Below, piece after piece: positions 48,440 to 60,348 of a stretch of DNA of 64,000 nucleotides. Each line of letters opens with the position of its first letter. Position 1 is the first letter of the stretch. The notes under the pieces were generated by a model, which saw nothing but the letters and a program-made list of their open reading frames with translations, was not told where the DNA came from and searched no databases. The DNA comes from Erythroxylum novogranatense (lineage: Eukaryota; Streptophyta; Magnoliopsida; Malpighiales; Erythroxylaceae), in NCBI GenBank assembly GCA_029891385.1, contig CM057230.1:49269414-49333413 (forward strand), written 5' to 3'. The translations under genes were made by a program, and so were the position numbers.

Positions 48440-50850
48440 ACTTGAATCAAGATCAATTTAATCGATCATTTGGTACAAAATCCTCATCATTGAGAGGAGC
48501 TTCATCATCATCATTATTCAAATTTAATGCACCAAATGACATGTCAATGCTTTCCCATCCAAGATCATCCTCCACATTCAAATCACTCACATCAACCAAA
48601 TTGGGTTCTTCAGAAACCCAATCCGCCAAAATATCAATATTATCAATCGCAATTGGATCATTTGAAGAACTTGTGCTACTAAGAGTCCTAGTAAACAATT
48701 ACATTTAATTATTAGAAAATTATAAGAAATTATATCAAAATTAATAATGAAAATAATGAAAATAACGTACCTTTCCGAAGCTTCAAATTGTAACGAACAT
48801 AAACCAAGTCATTCAACCTCTTATGCTCCAATCTATTCCTTTTCTTGGAATGGATAAATTCAATGTGCTCCAGTTTAGTTCACACCCAATTGCACTCACA
48901 CATTGACTTAAAATTGAATTGCAAACTTTCTCAATTCTGGAACACTACATCCGAAAAGATCCCACCAAGCAACTGCAAGTTATAAGAAAACAAAAGTAGT
49001 GTTATAAACAAAATAAAGTGATAAATAAATTTCAACAAATAAGAAATAGGAAATAAATAATACCGAGAAAGAAGTCCTCTTTGTTGAATAGCGACCGACA
49101 TTCCAAAATCTTCATAAGAGTATTTATAAGCCTCCATTTGACTGGTTAAAACAACTTGCATTGAGTCATGAGGAACAATTGTTGTAACTGTCATAAGCAT
49201 TCCTCTACTAACTTCAGCTTGCTTTTCCGGATTCAGTCTAAAATACACATTAGGATTCAAAAAAGCCCCAGCTACAAACAATGGCGAAGAAAGTTGTTTT
49301 CTCCTTCTATCATTAATGATTGAGATAAATGGTTCGTATAAAGAAGGCTATGTTTGATTGGCCTTGATTGCTTCGTTGCTCTCTCCATAAGATCAAAATA
49401 TAACCCATTGTTGGCTTTTCTTCACTATCACCAACCAAGCACCTCACCAAAGGCTCACAAACTCGGATAACGAATTGACATTGCGACCAAAATTCCCTAT
49501 CTTCCAATATGATACTACTGACCTCCATTCCAAAGATTAGACCTAGCATGCCGAGATGTAACCCACTTATCACTTGTAAACATTTGTCTTAACTCCTTCC
49601 TCAATGAAAGAAAAGACTGAAGTGATAAGAAATTTGTTGCAAATCTTGTCACAGCAGGGCGACACAAATTCCTACCATTGGTAAATTCCCTTCTCATCAA
49701 ATTTAAAACCCATGCACGATTATAAATAAATTTTGTCACCTTTTTGCCTTCTCGCATGGTCTCATCAAAACAGGAAAATACCTAGGATTTCCTATATCCT
49801 CCAGTATTAAGTCAATGCAATGTGCAACACAAGGAGTCCAAAAGAATGAATTATAGGTTCTCTGCAACCTCATCCCTGCCGCTTTATAAGCGGAATCATT
49901 GTCAGTAATAAACTGAACAATGTTTTCTACCCCTACTTCATTCACAACTTCATCAAATATCCGAAACAAATTATCGGCATTTCTAATCATGCCAGATGCA
50001 TCAATCGATTTTAAAAACATTGAGCCATTAAAACAATAAACCAAAAAATTTATAATAGGCTCTTGTCTCCTATTCGTCCAACCATCACACATAATTGAGC
50101 ATCCATTAATACCCCAATTCACTCTTCTTTCAGCTAAATAAGCTCTCATTTCGATACAAAGACAACTCAAAAGTTTACCTCTTAAGTCATCAACGGATGG
50201 CCCTTTGTATCTGGACCATAAGAGGCTATGGCATCTATCATAGGTTGATAATAATATGATTGAGAAGAATTAAATGACGAACTCAGATCATACCACCATC
50301 TAGCTACGCCATATCAACATCAGTGAGTCGCATCTCTTCTGCGCATTGCACTACTAATTGAAGGTTGAGCTCCTGAGTTGTTCGTGGTGCAAAGAAACTA
50401 GATGGCTGCCTTCTTCTCTTCCTCATTTCAGATTCTGCAGATCCCGAGGTGAGATGGAACACTACCAGATTCAATTCCCACTACCACTACCACTACCACC
50501 TTCAACATCTCCATAATCACCACGGAAATCGGAAATGAACTTCCACTACCAATTTCAAGATTCAATCTTACCTTCTATCTTTCTCAAATTGATGTTCCTC
50601 AAGAATGTTTTCATCCGCCACTTCACATCATGAGTGACTTTTTACAAGCTTCCACATCTCCTTTAACCCCAACTAAATGCCTTTTCAATCGGGTGATTCC
50701 TCCACCTTTCAAATGCTTGTTACAAAACAAGCAAATGGTATGATTCTTTTGATCGAACCGCACTAAAGATGAGCCCAAGTTGGATCATTGTATCTTCCTA
50801 AACTAGATTGATCGGGAGTATTTGAACTTCCTTCCATTTATCTGTACACA
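48440..50850 (-). pseudogene. hAT transposase (BED, DUF659, hATC), decayed
   Basis: Read on the minus strand from right to left, the parts come in family order. A BED-like zinc-finger region (about 50850-50600) has cysteines and a KHLKGGGITRLKRHL-like segment visible across frames. DUF659 (50170-49736) carries SIMCDGWTNRR and QFITDNDSAYKAAG. A middle segment (49757-49515) has FIYNRAWVLNLMRREFTNGR and RPAVTRFATNFL. The hATC dimerisation region (about 49281-48780) includes RNRLEHKRLNDLVYV, and an acidic tail (48698-48453) has DPIAIDNIDILADWV. The frame changes at about 49745 and 49540, and stops interrupt the BED part. Introns could explain some breaks, but no clear splice sites rescue them, so it is called a pseudogene. 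A working enzyme would excise the element by binding its ends. Confidence 0.85.
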
Positions 50851-50882
50851 AAATGAATAACACATAATTTCAAAGACATAAT

Positions 50883-52400
50883 GACAATTCAATTCAATCC
50901 AATCCAATCCAATTCAATTCAATCAAATTCAATTCAATCAAATACAATTCAATTCAATTCAATCCAATCCAATTCAATCTAATCCAATCCAATCCAATTC
51001 AATCAAATTCAATTCAATCAAATACTATTCAATCCAATTCAATCCAATCCAATCCAATCCAATTCAATTCAATTCAATTCAAATCTATTTCTAATTCCAA
51101 TTCAATTCAATCCAATTCATTCAATTCAATCCAATACAATTCAATTGCAATTCAATCAATCCATTCAAATTGAATTGAATTCAATTCAATCAAATGTCAT
51201 CCAATTCAATTCAATTCAATTCAATTCAATCAAATACAATTCAATTCAATTCAATCCAATTCAATTCAATTCAATCCAATCCAATTTAATTCAATCAAAT
51301 TCAATTCAATCCAATCCAATTTAATTCAATCAAATTCAATTCAATCAAATACAATTCAATCCAATTCAATCCAATGCAATCCAATCCAATCCAATCCAAT
51401 CTAATTCAATTCAATTTAATTCAATTCAATTCAATTCAATTCTAATTCCAATTCAATCCAATTCAATCCAATCTAATTCAATTCAATTCAATTCAATTCA
51501 ATTCAAATCTAATTCCAATTCCAATTCAATTCAATCCAATCCAATTCAATTCAATCCAATACAATTCAATTGCAATTCAATCAATCCATTCAAATTGAAT
51601 TCAATTCAATTCAATCAAATGCCATCCAATTCAATCCAATGCAATCCAATTCAATCCAATCCAATCCAATTTAATTCAATCAAATTCAATTCAATTCAAT
51701 CCAATTCAATCCAATCCAATCCAATCCAATCAAATCTAATTCAATTCAATTCAATTCAATTCAATTCAAATCTAATTCCAATTCCAATTCAATTCAATCC
51801 AATTCAATCCAATTCAATCCAATACAATTCAATTGCAATTCAATCAATCCATTCAAATTGAATTCAATTCAATTCAATCAAATGTCATCCAATGCAATTC
51901 AATTCAATTCCAATTCAATCAATCCATTCAAATTCAATCCAATCCAATCCAATCCAATCCAATTTAATTCAATCCAATCTAATCCAATCTAATTGGATTC
52001 AATCCAATCCAATCCAATTCAATCCATACCAATCCAATCCAATTCCAATTCCAATTCCAATTCCAATTCAAATCCAATTCAATTACAATCTAATTCAATT
52101 CCAATTCAATTCCAATCCAATTCCATTCCAATTCCAATTCAATTCAATTTAATTCAATTACAATTCCAATTTAATACAATTCTATTTCAATTTAAAACAT
52201 ACTCCAACAATTTGCAATTCTATTCTAATTCCAATTCAATTCCAATTCCAATTCATTTCTATTCAATTTCATTCAATTCCAATTCCAATTCCATTCATTC
52301 CATTTAATTCCAATTCTCATTCATTTCATTCAATTTCAATTCCATTCATTCCATTCAATTCTAATTCCATTCCATTCAATCCATTTCCATTTCCATTTCC
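50883..52400. repeat. Pentanucleotide satellite (AATTC/AATCC)n with higher-order units
   Basis: About 1.5 kb of AATTC, AATCC and AATCA units inside the hAT element, 5' of the transposase. A larger pattern recurs three times: CAATTCAATTGCAATTCAAT followed by CAATCCATTCAAATTGAATT, around 51140, 51555 and 51828. Because five-base units repeat in phase every fifteen bases, they leave long Ser/Asn/Gln/Ile/Pro frames open that are not genes. Decayed ATTCC-rich text continues to about 52400. Confidence 0.93.
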
Positions 52401-52899
52401 ATTTCCATTTTCATTCAACCAATTTTCAATCCAATTCTAATTCCATTTCAAAATTAATCAACCAATTTTTAATCCAATTCTAATTCCCATTCCAAAATTA
52501 ATTATCCATTCAAATTCAAATATCCAACTCAATTTCCAATTACAATTTCTAATTCCAAAATGCAAAATCTAATTTTCAACTCTAATTTCCAAATCTAATT
52601 TTCAAGACAATTCCAAATTTTATTCCAATTCTAATTATAAGTTTACAATGATTCTAATCAAATTTTATGCCAATTTTAATACCTTAAAATCTACTCATTT
52701 ACAATCACCAATAAAAATCCAACATCATCTACGGATCATCATCATCCACAAATGCCAATTTCTAATTTTCCAACGCAACAAACAACAGGTTCATTCAATA
52801 TTTCAACATCATCTTGGATCATCATCATCCACAAATCCAACCAACACAAAAACACAAGCAAATTTTGTCCAAAAGCCAAGAAAATTAAACAACACAATC

Positions 52900-53335
52900 G
52901 GTCATTTACAATCAGGTCGATGTCGGATGCTCAAGAAGGGGGCGGTGGGCGTTAGGTGTCTTGATGATGACGTCCGTCGTCGAAGACGGCGACGCAGTGT
53001 CTGAAGGGGCCGGAGGTGGATCTGAACAGCGGCGGCGGCCGAAGCGATGGCTTCAAGGCGTTGAAGACGGCGAGGCTACTTGTCTGTTGGACGCCGGACG
53101 GGATCTCAAAGAAGGCGATGGCCGGGAGGCGGCAACCGACTCCACGTCCACGACTCCAAGAGGACGAAGACACGAAAGAAGAGGCGAGGGCCATGAGGTG
53201 ACGACTGACAAGCGGCGACGGCGAGGGGAAGGCAGTCGGAGAGGGAGCGGCGGCGATGTGAGAGGGAGAGAACGGAGAAGAGAGAAATGTGAGAGTTTGA
53301 GAGGGAGAGGCACGAAGGCATGGGTCGGGTAGGGT
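52900..53335. other. GC-rich, CpG-rich block near the right end of the hAT element
   Basis: This is clearly richer in GC and CpG than its surroundings. It may be the transposase promoter or untranslated leader, or captured host DNA. Frames on both strands are Arg/Gly/Ser-rich low complexity (for example 52961-53332) and match nothing I recognise. Confidence 0.4.
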
Positions 53336-53623
53336 TAGATTTTTAGGGTTTATTTTTCATTTATTGCAAAATGGTCCCTGAATTTTATAATTTTTTGCGG
53401 ATTAGTCCGATATTTGAATGCCGTGATGCCGTGATGCATCGGCCGAAATAAACGCTTGCAGATCGTCCGAATTTAAACCCAGATTAATTTAATCGGTTCG
53501 GTTCCGTAATCGGCGGAACGAACGTTCGGCCGGTACCGGCCGGAACGGAACGGAATCCGTTCCATTGCTCCGTAGTCCATCTTTAACTTCTGTTGAATCC
53601 GTTAGCTTATCTCTTCAGTAGCA

Positions 53624-55722
53624 ATGAAAACGCATGAACCCACAACACTTCCATTCTCTACTCACCTGTGTCTTTTACTAATTCTTCTAATTCATGTCTA
53701 CCTAACACAAGTTCAAGCTAGAATAGCCTTTCAACAATCTTGCTCTTCTTCATGCGGAGACATCCAAAATATCAGCTACCCCTTTCGCCTCAACACCGAT
53801 CCACCTGGCTGCGGCGATACAGATTATCAACTTTCGTGCGAAAACAACTTGACCCTTTTGGAATTTCACTCAGGAAAGTATTATGTGAAGCAAATTTCCT
53901 ACGATAAGCGTATAATTCGAGTGGTTGATGTTAATTTAGCAAGTGGTAGCTGTAACCTCCCTTACAAGTCTGTGTCAGTTGATGAAATGATAAGTGATAG
54001 TCGATATAAAGGAAAAGTCCTTAATACTTACACAAGTTTTATTAGATGTTCGAGTAACATAAGCAATCAAGCCTATAGGAGTCTTCCTTGTTTGAATGGA
54101 AATGGGTCTTATGTGTATGCTAGTTATGATACCTATATAATTTCTGATCTTCAAGGATCTTGCTCGTTCCTTTCACGGGTTCCAACAATTTATCAGGCTG
54201 TGTTGTACCCGTCTTATGATAGTATCTTGAAGTTGATGCAATCAGGTTTTGATCTTGGTTGGTCTGTGGAATGTCGGGATTGTGTTGCATCTGGTTCTTT
54301 ATGCTCTTTGAGATCATGGGATGCTCCATATGTCTACCACTGTTACAGAGCAGGTCAGTTAACTCGTCTTAGTTGATTTGATTAACCCATGTAAGAGATT
54401 TTGGTTGCGTTATCTGTTTGATGATAATCTATGGAGCTCATTTTGCTTTTCCTGTGATCATTTACAGGCATTCATATTCCCTCACAGATTTTGGCGATTA
54501 TTTCAGCTATTTGGACCGTTCTGTTAGGTAGTTTTTAAAACTGAAATCCTATTACTTCTATATGCATAAGTTTGATGCTTCAAAAATTAGCACTCTTTGT
54601 TTATGTTTTCTGGTGTCTTCAGGAATTAATCTTGTTGCAAGGTTCGTCCTTGCACCGATTGTTATAATTGCATTCCTTGTCCATAAATACAGAAGGGGAA
54701 AGAAGCCACTGAATAACAAGGGGAACCTTCAGTTAAATCCGCAGTCTTTGATGCCCAGAAGATACAGTTATGCTCATATTGTTGCAATTACGAATGACTT
54801 TAAAGATAAATTGGGTCAAGGTGGTTTTGGTACTGTGTACAAAGGTCAACTTCCCGATAGTTCTTATGTCGCTGTTAAAATGCTTTCTAATTCCAAAATC
54901 AAAGATGGGGACTTTACCAGTGAAGTCTCCATGCTTGGTCGGATTCATCATGTCAATATAGTGCAGTTAGTAGGATTCTGTTTAGAGGGGTCTCATCGAG
55001 CTCTTCTATACGAGTACATGCCTAATGGATCCCTCACTAAGTATATATTCCCAAGAGAACCAAGGCTTCAGCCCTTTACTTGGGAGAAGATCCTTCAAAT
55101 AGCTTTAGGGACAGCTCAAGGGATCCAGCATCTACATGGGGGATTCAGTGTTAGCATTATTCATTTTGATATTAAGCCTCAAAATATACTGCTAGACGAG
55201 AATTTTATCCCAAAGGTTTCAGATTTCGGGCTTGCAAGATTTTTTCAGAGGGGGGCAGATTTTATGTCCACCGACGCTGCTCAAGGAACTATGGCTTACG
55301 TTGCACCTGAAATAGTTTCAGGTAGGCTCAAAAAGGTCTCTTGCAAATCAGATGTTTATAGTTTTGGTATGTTACTGCTGGAAATGGTTGAAAGAAGAAG
55401 GGTCCTTGATGGAAAGGAAAGCAGTACAAGTGAAACATATTTTCCATCATGGGTATATAACTGTCTCAATGAGAGAGGGGATTTAGAGCTTGAGAATGTC
55501 CCTGAAATTGAGACTGCAATGATGAAGTTGTGTGTGGTTGGCTTGTGGTGCATCCAAAAGAAAGCTGTGGAACGGCCATTGATGACCAAAGTGGTGGAAA
55601 TGTTGGAAGGGGATGCTAACAGTTTGAAATTGCCTCTCAATTCCATATCTGTTCCTCAGTGTTTTACTAGTGAGCAGTATGAATCCGATTCTTCAACAGA
55701 GCTGCTAATATCTGAGCAATAG
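53624..55722 (+). CDS. LRK10-like receptor kinase (GUB_WAK ectodomain, transmembrane helix, Ser/Thr kinase)
   Basis: Three exons are inferred: 53624-54353, 54468-54527 and 54623-55722. All introns are GT-AG with matching phase, giving 629 residues. An N-terminal signal peptide (about 1-33) precedes a Cys-rich GUB_WAK/WAK-associated domain (FQQSCSSSCGDIQNISYPFR onward, ending CYRAG near 244) that would sit outside the cell. One transmembrane helix follows, around RFVLAPIVIIAFLVHKY (270-286). The kinase domain has GQGGFGTVYKG (328-338), the ATP-binding Lys349, Glu364, HFDIKPQNILL with catalytic Asp446, DFG 464-466 and APE 491-493. The HRD arginine is Phe (HFD), a non-RD kinase pattern usual in this subfamily. 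The family takes part in stress and defence signalling at the plasma membrane; its ligand here is unknown. The start was chosen because it gives the signal peptide. Confidence 0.93.
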
Positions 55723-56479
55723 AGCCAAGCTTGTAGGATCACTGATTCTCCTACAAAATAAAGGTGAAAAAAACAAAAGAATGCAGTTTTTCATATGGAA
55801 GGCAATATGCTGTATTTATATGTTGCATGTATTTTTAGTTTCTGGAGTGACATGTCGTCTGAGGCTTTCGTAAGGATAACTTGTTAAGGTCATGAAGTTG
55901 GTTTAGCTCCGTGAGTTGATGTTGTAACGAAGTTTATAAGCTCTTCAACATCAACATTCTTTAGGAAGACATCAACAGGTTGGCTATTGTTTTATATTAT
56001 TTCTCCATTGTTGCATATGCAATCCTGTTTGTTCACTTAGCTGAATTGCTTTTTACTCTTGTTAACAAGTAATTCGACAAAATAAGCATATCTATCCGAA
56101 AGAAAGAACATTTGAGAAAATATCCTTATTGAAATATATAAAGTTTACAGCAGCTCTCCAGTGCAAGATATCTTACTTGGGAACCATCATGATCTTTGGC
56201 AGTAAAAGAAAATATCATCACCATGTAGTAATGTACCACCTTAAAATCTTAAAGCTAGAATTCACTCTCCACTCCAAATTTCAACTACTTTTGACCCAGT
56301 ATTGCGGAAACGATGCATATTTACATGACAGCATAGGACTCGACATTTTGCAAATTCTATCTCAAAAGCTTAAGAAGCATTTAAACAATCCAAGTACGTA
56401 AACATGTATGCTCTCATCCACATAATGGTTTCATAAAGATTTCAGCAAATTCATCTCTTTCCAAGGGTTTTATTTGAAT
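55723..56479 (+). other. Downstream region of the receptor kinase, including a likely 3' UTR
   Basis: AATAAA at 55757-55762, 35 bases after the stop codon, is a candidate polyadenylation signal. The rest to 56479 shows no gene; the short frame at 56129-56401 has no recognisable motif. Confidence 0.4.
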
Positions 56480-56893
56480 CAATGTTATGAATATTGTATT
56501 AGTACTGATACCTTTGGTTTCGGTATAGTATTTTACTAATATTATTTAATATCAAGTATTATTTTGGGTAATTTTAATTTTATAAAATAGTCTTGAATTT
56601 TTAAAATTAGAAAATAATCTCTTAATATATTGTATTATATAATTTCTAATTTTACAATATCCATGTCTCCAAAAATTATAATAATAGAAATTTGAAATAA
56701 TAACAATCTATTAATTTCTATAAATATTGCTTTTCATATATTTGATATATAAATAATAATCTCAATTAATAGGAAAAAGATTATACAAATATAAAATTAA
56801 GGACAATACAAAGTATTTAAAATGTTACAATTTCTTTGTATAATAAATAATATCACATCAAATAAAAATAATATATAAATACCAATAACTCTC

Positions 56894-56894
<1 letters not shown>

Positions 56895-56927
<33 letters not shown>

Positions 56928-57570
56928 ATTCAAATCCCATGAACGAAGCGAGGTGCAGGGAGTCCGATAAGACGCAATTTTACCCTACATAGTAGAGAGG
57001 CATTTTCAGGTGGACCCGCATGCAAATGAGACAATATAAGAATGATGTGGTATACAAAAACAAAAAAAGAAAAAGATGGGGAATACGAAGGAGGATATAT
57101 CTGCATGAACCTAGTATTATATACAGTTCATCCTCTTTGGTACTCACCAAGTAAGGGATTAGATAATGGAACAGTCAATCCTTTACCCTTATCCTTTCAC
57201 GCCAAACTTTTCTACACCGAGCAACGACCTCACTAATGGCTAACTCGACATATCCGCTGATCACTTCCCCGCCAATTCTTATGCGGTCTTCCTCTCCTCC
57301 TCTTATAGTCACTAAGTGTAATGCCCTCACACCACGAACCGAGCATCGAGGCCTCCTCCGCACATGCCCAAACCACCGAAGCCTAGTCTCTCTTAACTTG
57401 TCTGCAAAACTGGCTACCCGTAGTCTCTCTCTCACCACCTCGTTCCTAACTCTATCTCTTCTAGAGAAACCACACATCCACCTAAGCATACGCATTTCTG
57501 CAACCAACAACTGTCTTATATGCCTACGTTTAGTAGGCCAGCACTCCGTTCCATATAACATAGTTGGACT
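56895..57570 (-). mobile_element. 5'-truncated LINE (L1-type) 3' end in the hAT copy
   Basis: Minus-strand frame 57561-57175 carries [39 protein letters not shown] and [12 protein letters not shown], the conserved C-terminal end of plant LINE reverse transcriptases, just before the 3' UTR. The 3' end lies at the left with an (ATC)n tail at about 56896-56926, and the 5' part is missing. This fits target-primed insertion with early truncation. The gap it makes in the hAT copy shows that it arrived later. Confidence 0.82.
56896..56926. repeat. (ATC)n microsatellite, LINE tail
   Basis: About ten ATC units sit where the 3' tail of a minus-strand LINE is expected. Confidence 0.85.
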
Positions 57571-57925
57571 TATAATTTATTACAAGACTTATTGTCGAAG
57601 AAACAACCAACTATAAGTGAAACCTAAAACAAGAGTATTTATAGGTATATTTATATTACATATATGTAATTTAACATACACATCAAATATAAGTGAAATT
57701 AAAAGAAAAGGATAAGTGAAATCCTAAAATTTTATTGAATCGAATATCCGCTCAAATTGTATTGACTTCAATTCTTACTAGGTACAAAATTTTCATCATT
57801 GAGAAGAGCTCCATCATCACCATGATATGTCAATATTTTTCTATTTAAGATTATCTTTCAAGTAACTCTTATCTATCAAGCCTTGTTTCTCCGTAAACTC
57901 AATTCGACAAAAGATCAATATGGAA

Positions 57926-59155
57926 TTCAAGATTTCCTAAATCAACGTAACGGTGCTATATCATTTGACTAGCAAATCTTTATTGAATGCTGCCAACACT
58001 ATCCAATGATCTTGCGTAATTGACGAACATTCGAAAAAATGTAATAGGAAGAGCAGCCAGTGCATAACCCTCTATTACAAAGCCAGTAGTAAAATTAACT
58101 TTGAGAATTTCTTTTGATTAATAGGAAATGTTATTTTAAATGTTTATATTATTGATTTATTTATAATTATCATAGTATTATTTTAATATGATAAAATTAA
58201 GTATTTTGTTGAATTTTATTTATTACGTATAATATTTATAAATAAGATAATTAATTTTATTAATATTAATTTTTACTGTTAATAAATAAAATTGTATAAT
58301 TTTTATTTTTTTATTATTTTATCATATTTACAAATCTCTCTTATATTAAAGGAGTATAGAATAATATTATTAATTTCATATTTCTATTTATAGTCAATAA
58401 TTAATGTGACTCATTTTTAGTATTAATCAATAAAATTATAAAACACTAGTTATTTTATTAATTTATCATATTTGGATATTATGAAAATATAATATTATTT
58501 AATACGTAATGTTAAATTTTAATTCGTTTTATAATTAATATGTTAATTTATTATATTTATTAATAATTAAACATATTTATTAGTGTAATATAATAATAAA
58601 TTAAATTATGTGATTAAAATTTGATAATATTACAATAGAATCAAGATTCTTTGCAAATAAAGAAGATCTTTTTTTTTTTTTTTTAAACGTGGTTTTTGTA
58701 TTGATGTCAGCATACACTCGCATTCGCTGCGTGACAGTATGCTGTCTACCGCAAAAAAGGCCGAAAGGTAGGAGATCCAGCTTTGAAATGTCAACTTTGG
58801 GTAGGAACGTGATGTAGGCCCGCGATGAGTTCTCAGATGCTATAAAAATAAAACATATCTGTCAATTGCCATTTGTCCAAACGACTTTCTGGCTCCTCTC
58901 TGTCCAAGATGATTTGCGGTAAGGCAAATCTTCATCCACATACGGGGAGATTCAACTCAGAGCATCATTTTTTGACTTCTATAAGACTATAACAATGTCA
59001 CGAAAGCAAACAACCCACCAACCGTACGGTAACCGGGAGCAAAAAATCGAAGCTTTCGATTCAAATATCGAAACCCAGTCTTCTGTATTTCTCGTGCCCT
59101 TTATAATTTTTCTCCTTTTATCACTCTTGTCTTGAGACTGCTTGACGGTCAAAAA
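57926..59155 (+). other. Intergenic region upstream of the BAT1-type gene
   Basis: 58110-58640 is extremely AT-rich with no frame. A poly-T run is at 58668-58685. The inverted pair CAGCATAC (58708-58715) and GTATGCTG (58737-58744) could form a hairpin. The promoter and leader of the transporter gene should lie between about 58640 and 59155, but I could not place a TATA box with confidence. Confidence 0.35.
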
Positions 59156-59640
59156 ATGACACTCCCAACACAAACGATACAAAATGCCAAGGTCCCTCTT
59201 GATTCAGGCACTGCGCGTCTCAAGGAGCTTGGCTACAAGCAGGAGCTTAAGCGTGACCTCTCGTAAACCTCTCAAAAATCTTTTTTGTTTTTAATGTAAC
59301 CTTTTGTTTTGCTTAGATAACCCGCAACGTCTTTTGAATTTGAACTGGGTCATTACGTGACCTTTTCTGGGATTTGCAGGGTGTTCTCTAATTTTGCATT
59401 TTCATTTTCGATCATATCCATCGTAACTGGTATAACCACCTTGTACAATACTGGGTTGACTTATGGTGGACCAGTTTCCATTGTATATGGGTGGGTCGTA
59501 GCTTGTGGCTTCACCATGTTTGTTGGGTTAGCAATGGCTGAGATTTGCTCCTCTTACCCAACTTCTGGTGGTCTCTACTATTGGAGTGCAAAGCTTGCTG
59601 GCCCTCGATGGGCACCCTTTGCGTCGTGGATTACTGGCTG
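59156..59640 (+). CDS. BAT1: BAT1-type bidirectional amino acid transporter, first two coding exons (partial)
   Basis: Exon 1 (59156-59262) gives MTLPTQTIQNAKVPLDSG followed by RLKELGYKQELKRDLS, the cytosolic N-terminus typical of the plant BAT1/GABA-permease family. Exon 2 (59380-59640) continues in frame with VFSNFAFSFSIISIVTGITT, TGLTYGGPVSIVYGW and MAEICSSYPTSGGLYYWSAK, covering the first two membrane helices and the substrate-site motif of APC-superfamily permeases. Introns are GT-AG with matching phase. The next exon (expected to begin near FNIVGQW) is not found before a copia element begins at about 60250. The gene may continue past the window with a large intron, or may be truncated. 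The family exports and imports several amino acids at cell or organelle membranes. Confidence 0.9.
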
Positions 59641-60250
59641 GTAAAACTTTTCACTTTTCAGATGTTTGTGTCATCTTTGGGTTATGGATTTCAAATTTTT
59701 ATTTGACTTAAAATTTATAGATTCATGAGTTTTTAGGAACACTGTATATACTTGGCCTTTGATCACGTTTTCCTTTACGCTGTGTCTGATTTCATTTCCC
59801 ACCTCAATCCTTTAGTCAACGATATGTCCAAATCTTAGCAATTAAGGAAACTTTGAGTTGGCGTCAAATTTGGAGTTTCAATTTCTTTAATCTCCATTGT
59901 TTAGGATGATATCATGGCTGAGCTAAATTAGAATCTCCAGGATGTTAAAGTCCAAGTGTAAAGACATACCTAATTCAGGTTCTTTAAATGCTGCCTTTAT
60001 CGTATTTTTTGAGTCCCAGTAGCGCCATGTACACTGGTCTCTTTTCGTTTTTGGCTGTAGAAGTCTTATCCTTCCATGGGCTGAAGCAATTTCTGATAGT
60101 ATGTTTAAGAATTCTCCTCTCACTGAAGGTGTTTGGGCTCATATCGCCAATGATCTTGAAGAATCTGTAAACTCTAGGGATTTAGTTCTATTTGTGAAAT
60201 GATTTCGTAATCACTGTATAATGCTTATTATTTACAGAAAGAGAACAGAT
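59641..60250 (+). other. Intron of the BAT1-type gene up to the copia insertion
   Basis: Begins with GTAAAAC directly after exon 2. No further exon is recognisable; 59923-60170 has short frames on both strands with no motif. If the gene is intact downstream, the copia element lies inside this intron. Confidence 0.45.
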
Positions 60251-60348
60251 AATATTTATGCCATCAATGTTTGTGTAAACAAAAATAACACCAACTATAT
60301 TCAAAAAACGCAAAAACTAGAAACTCTACAGTACACAACTATAGTACA

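Larger units (their letters stand above)
47814..53567 (-). mobile_element. hAT-superfamily DNA transposon
   Basis: The 8-bp target duplication CTCCGTAG (47806-47813 and 53568-53575) is perfect and of the length expected for hAT. The ends are imperfect inverted repeats: CAATGTTATGAATACCG on the left and CAATGGAACGGATTCCG as the complement of the right end, 12 of 17 matching. The interior has a minus-strand transposase with BED, DUF659 and hATC-like parts, now broken. A pentanucleotide array and a GC-rich block lie between the transposase start and the right end. Length is 5754 bp. Confidence 0.93.
56480..57925 (-). mobile_element. Partial second hAT copy, split by a LINE insertion
   Basis: 56480 onward (CAATGTTATGAATATTG) matches the left terminus of the complete hAT at 47814, and 56560-56880 aligns with 47905-48240. 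After an insertion, 57592-57925 aligns with about 48270-48655, including GGTACAAAATTTTCATCATT against GGTACAAAATCCTCATCATT at 48472. The transposase beyond the acidic tail and the other terminus are absent, so only one end of the transposon survives. No 8-bp duplication could be confirmed. Confidence 0.75.

Noticed and set aside
51595..52307. Open frames made of Ser, Asn, Gln, Ile and Pro
   Set aside because: They are translations of the pentanucleotide satellite, which stays open in phase; there is no codon or domain signal.
50883..52400. CRISPR-like array
   Set aside because: Units are five bases long with no spacers; this is a satellite in a eukaryotic transposon.
52961..53332. A 123-codon Arg/Gly-rich frame and its antisense partners
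   Set aside because: Low-complexity translation of a GC-rich block at the hAT end; no motif, and frames are open on both strands because of composition.
57175..57616. Plus-strand 126-codon frame opposite the LINE
   Set aside because: It is the antisense shadow of the LINE reverse transcriptase end, whose conserved motifs are on the minus strand.
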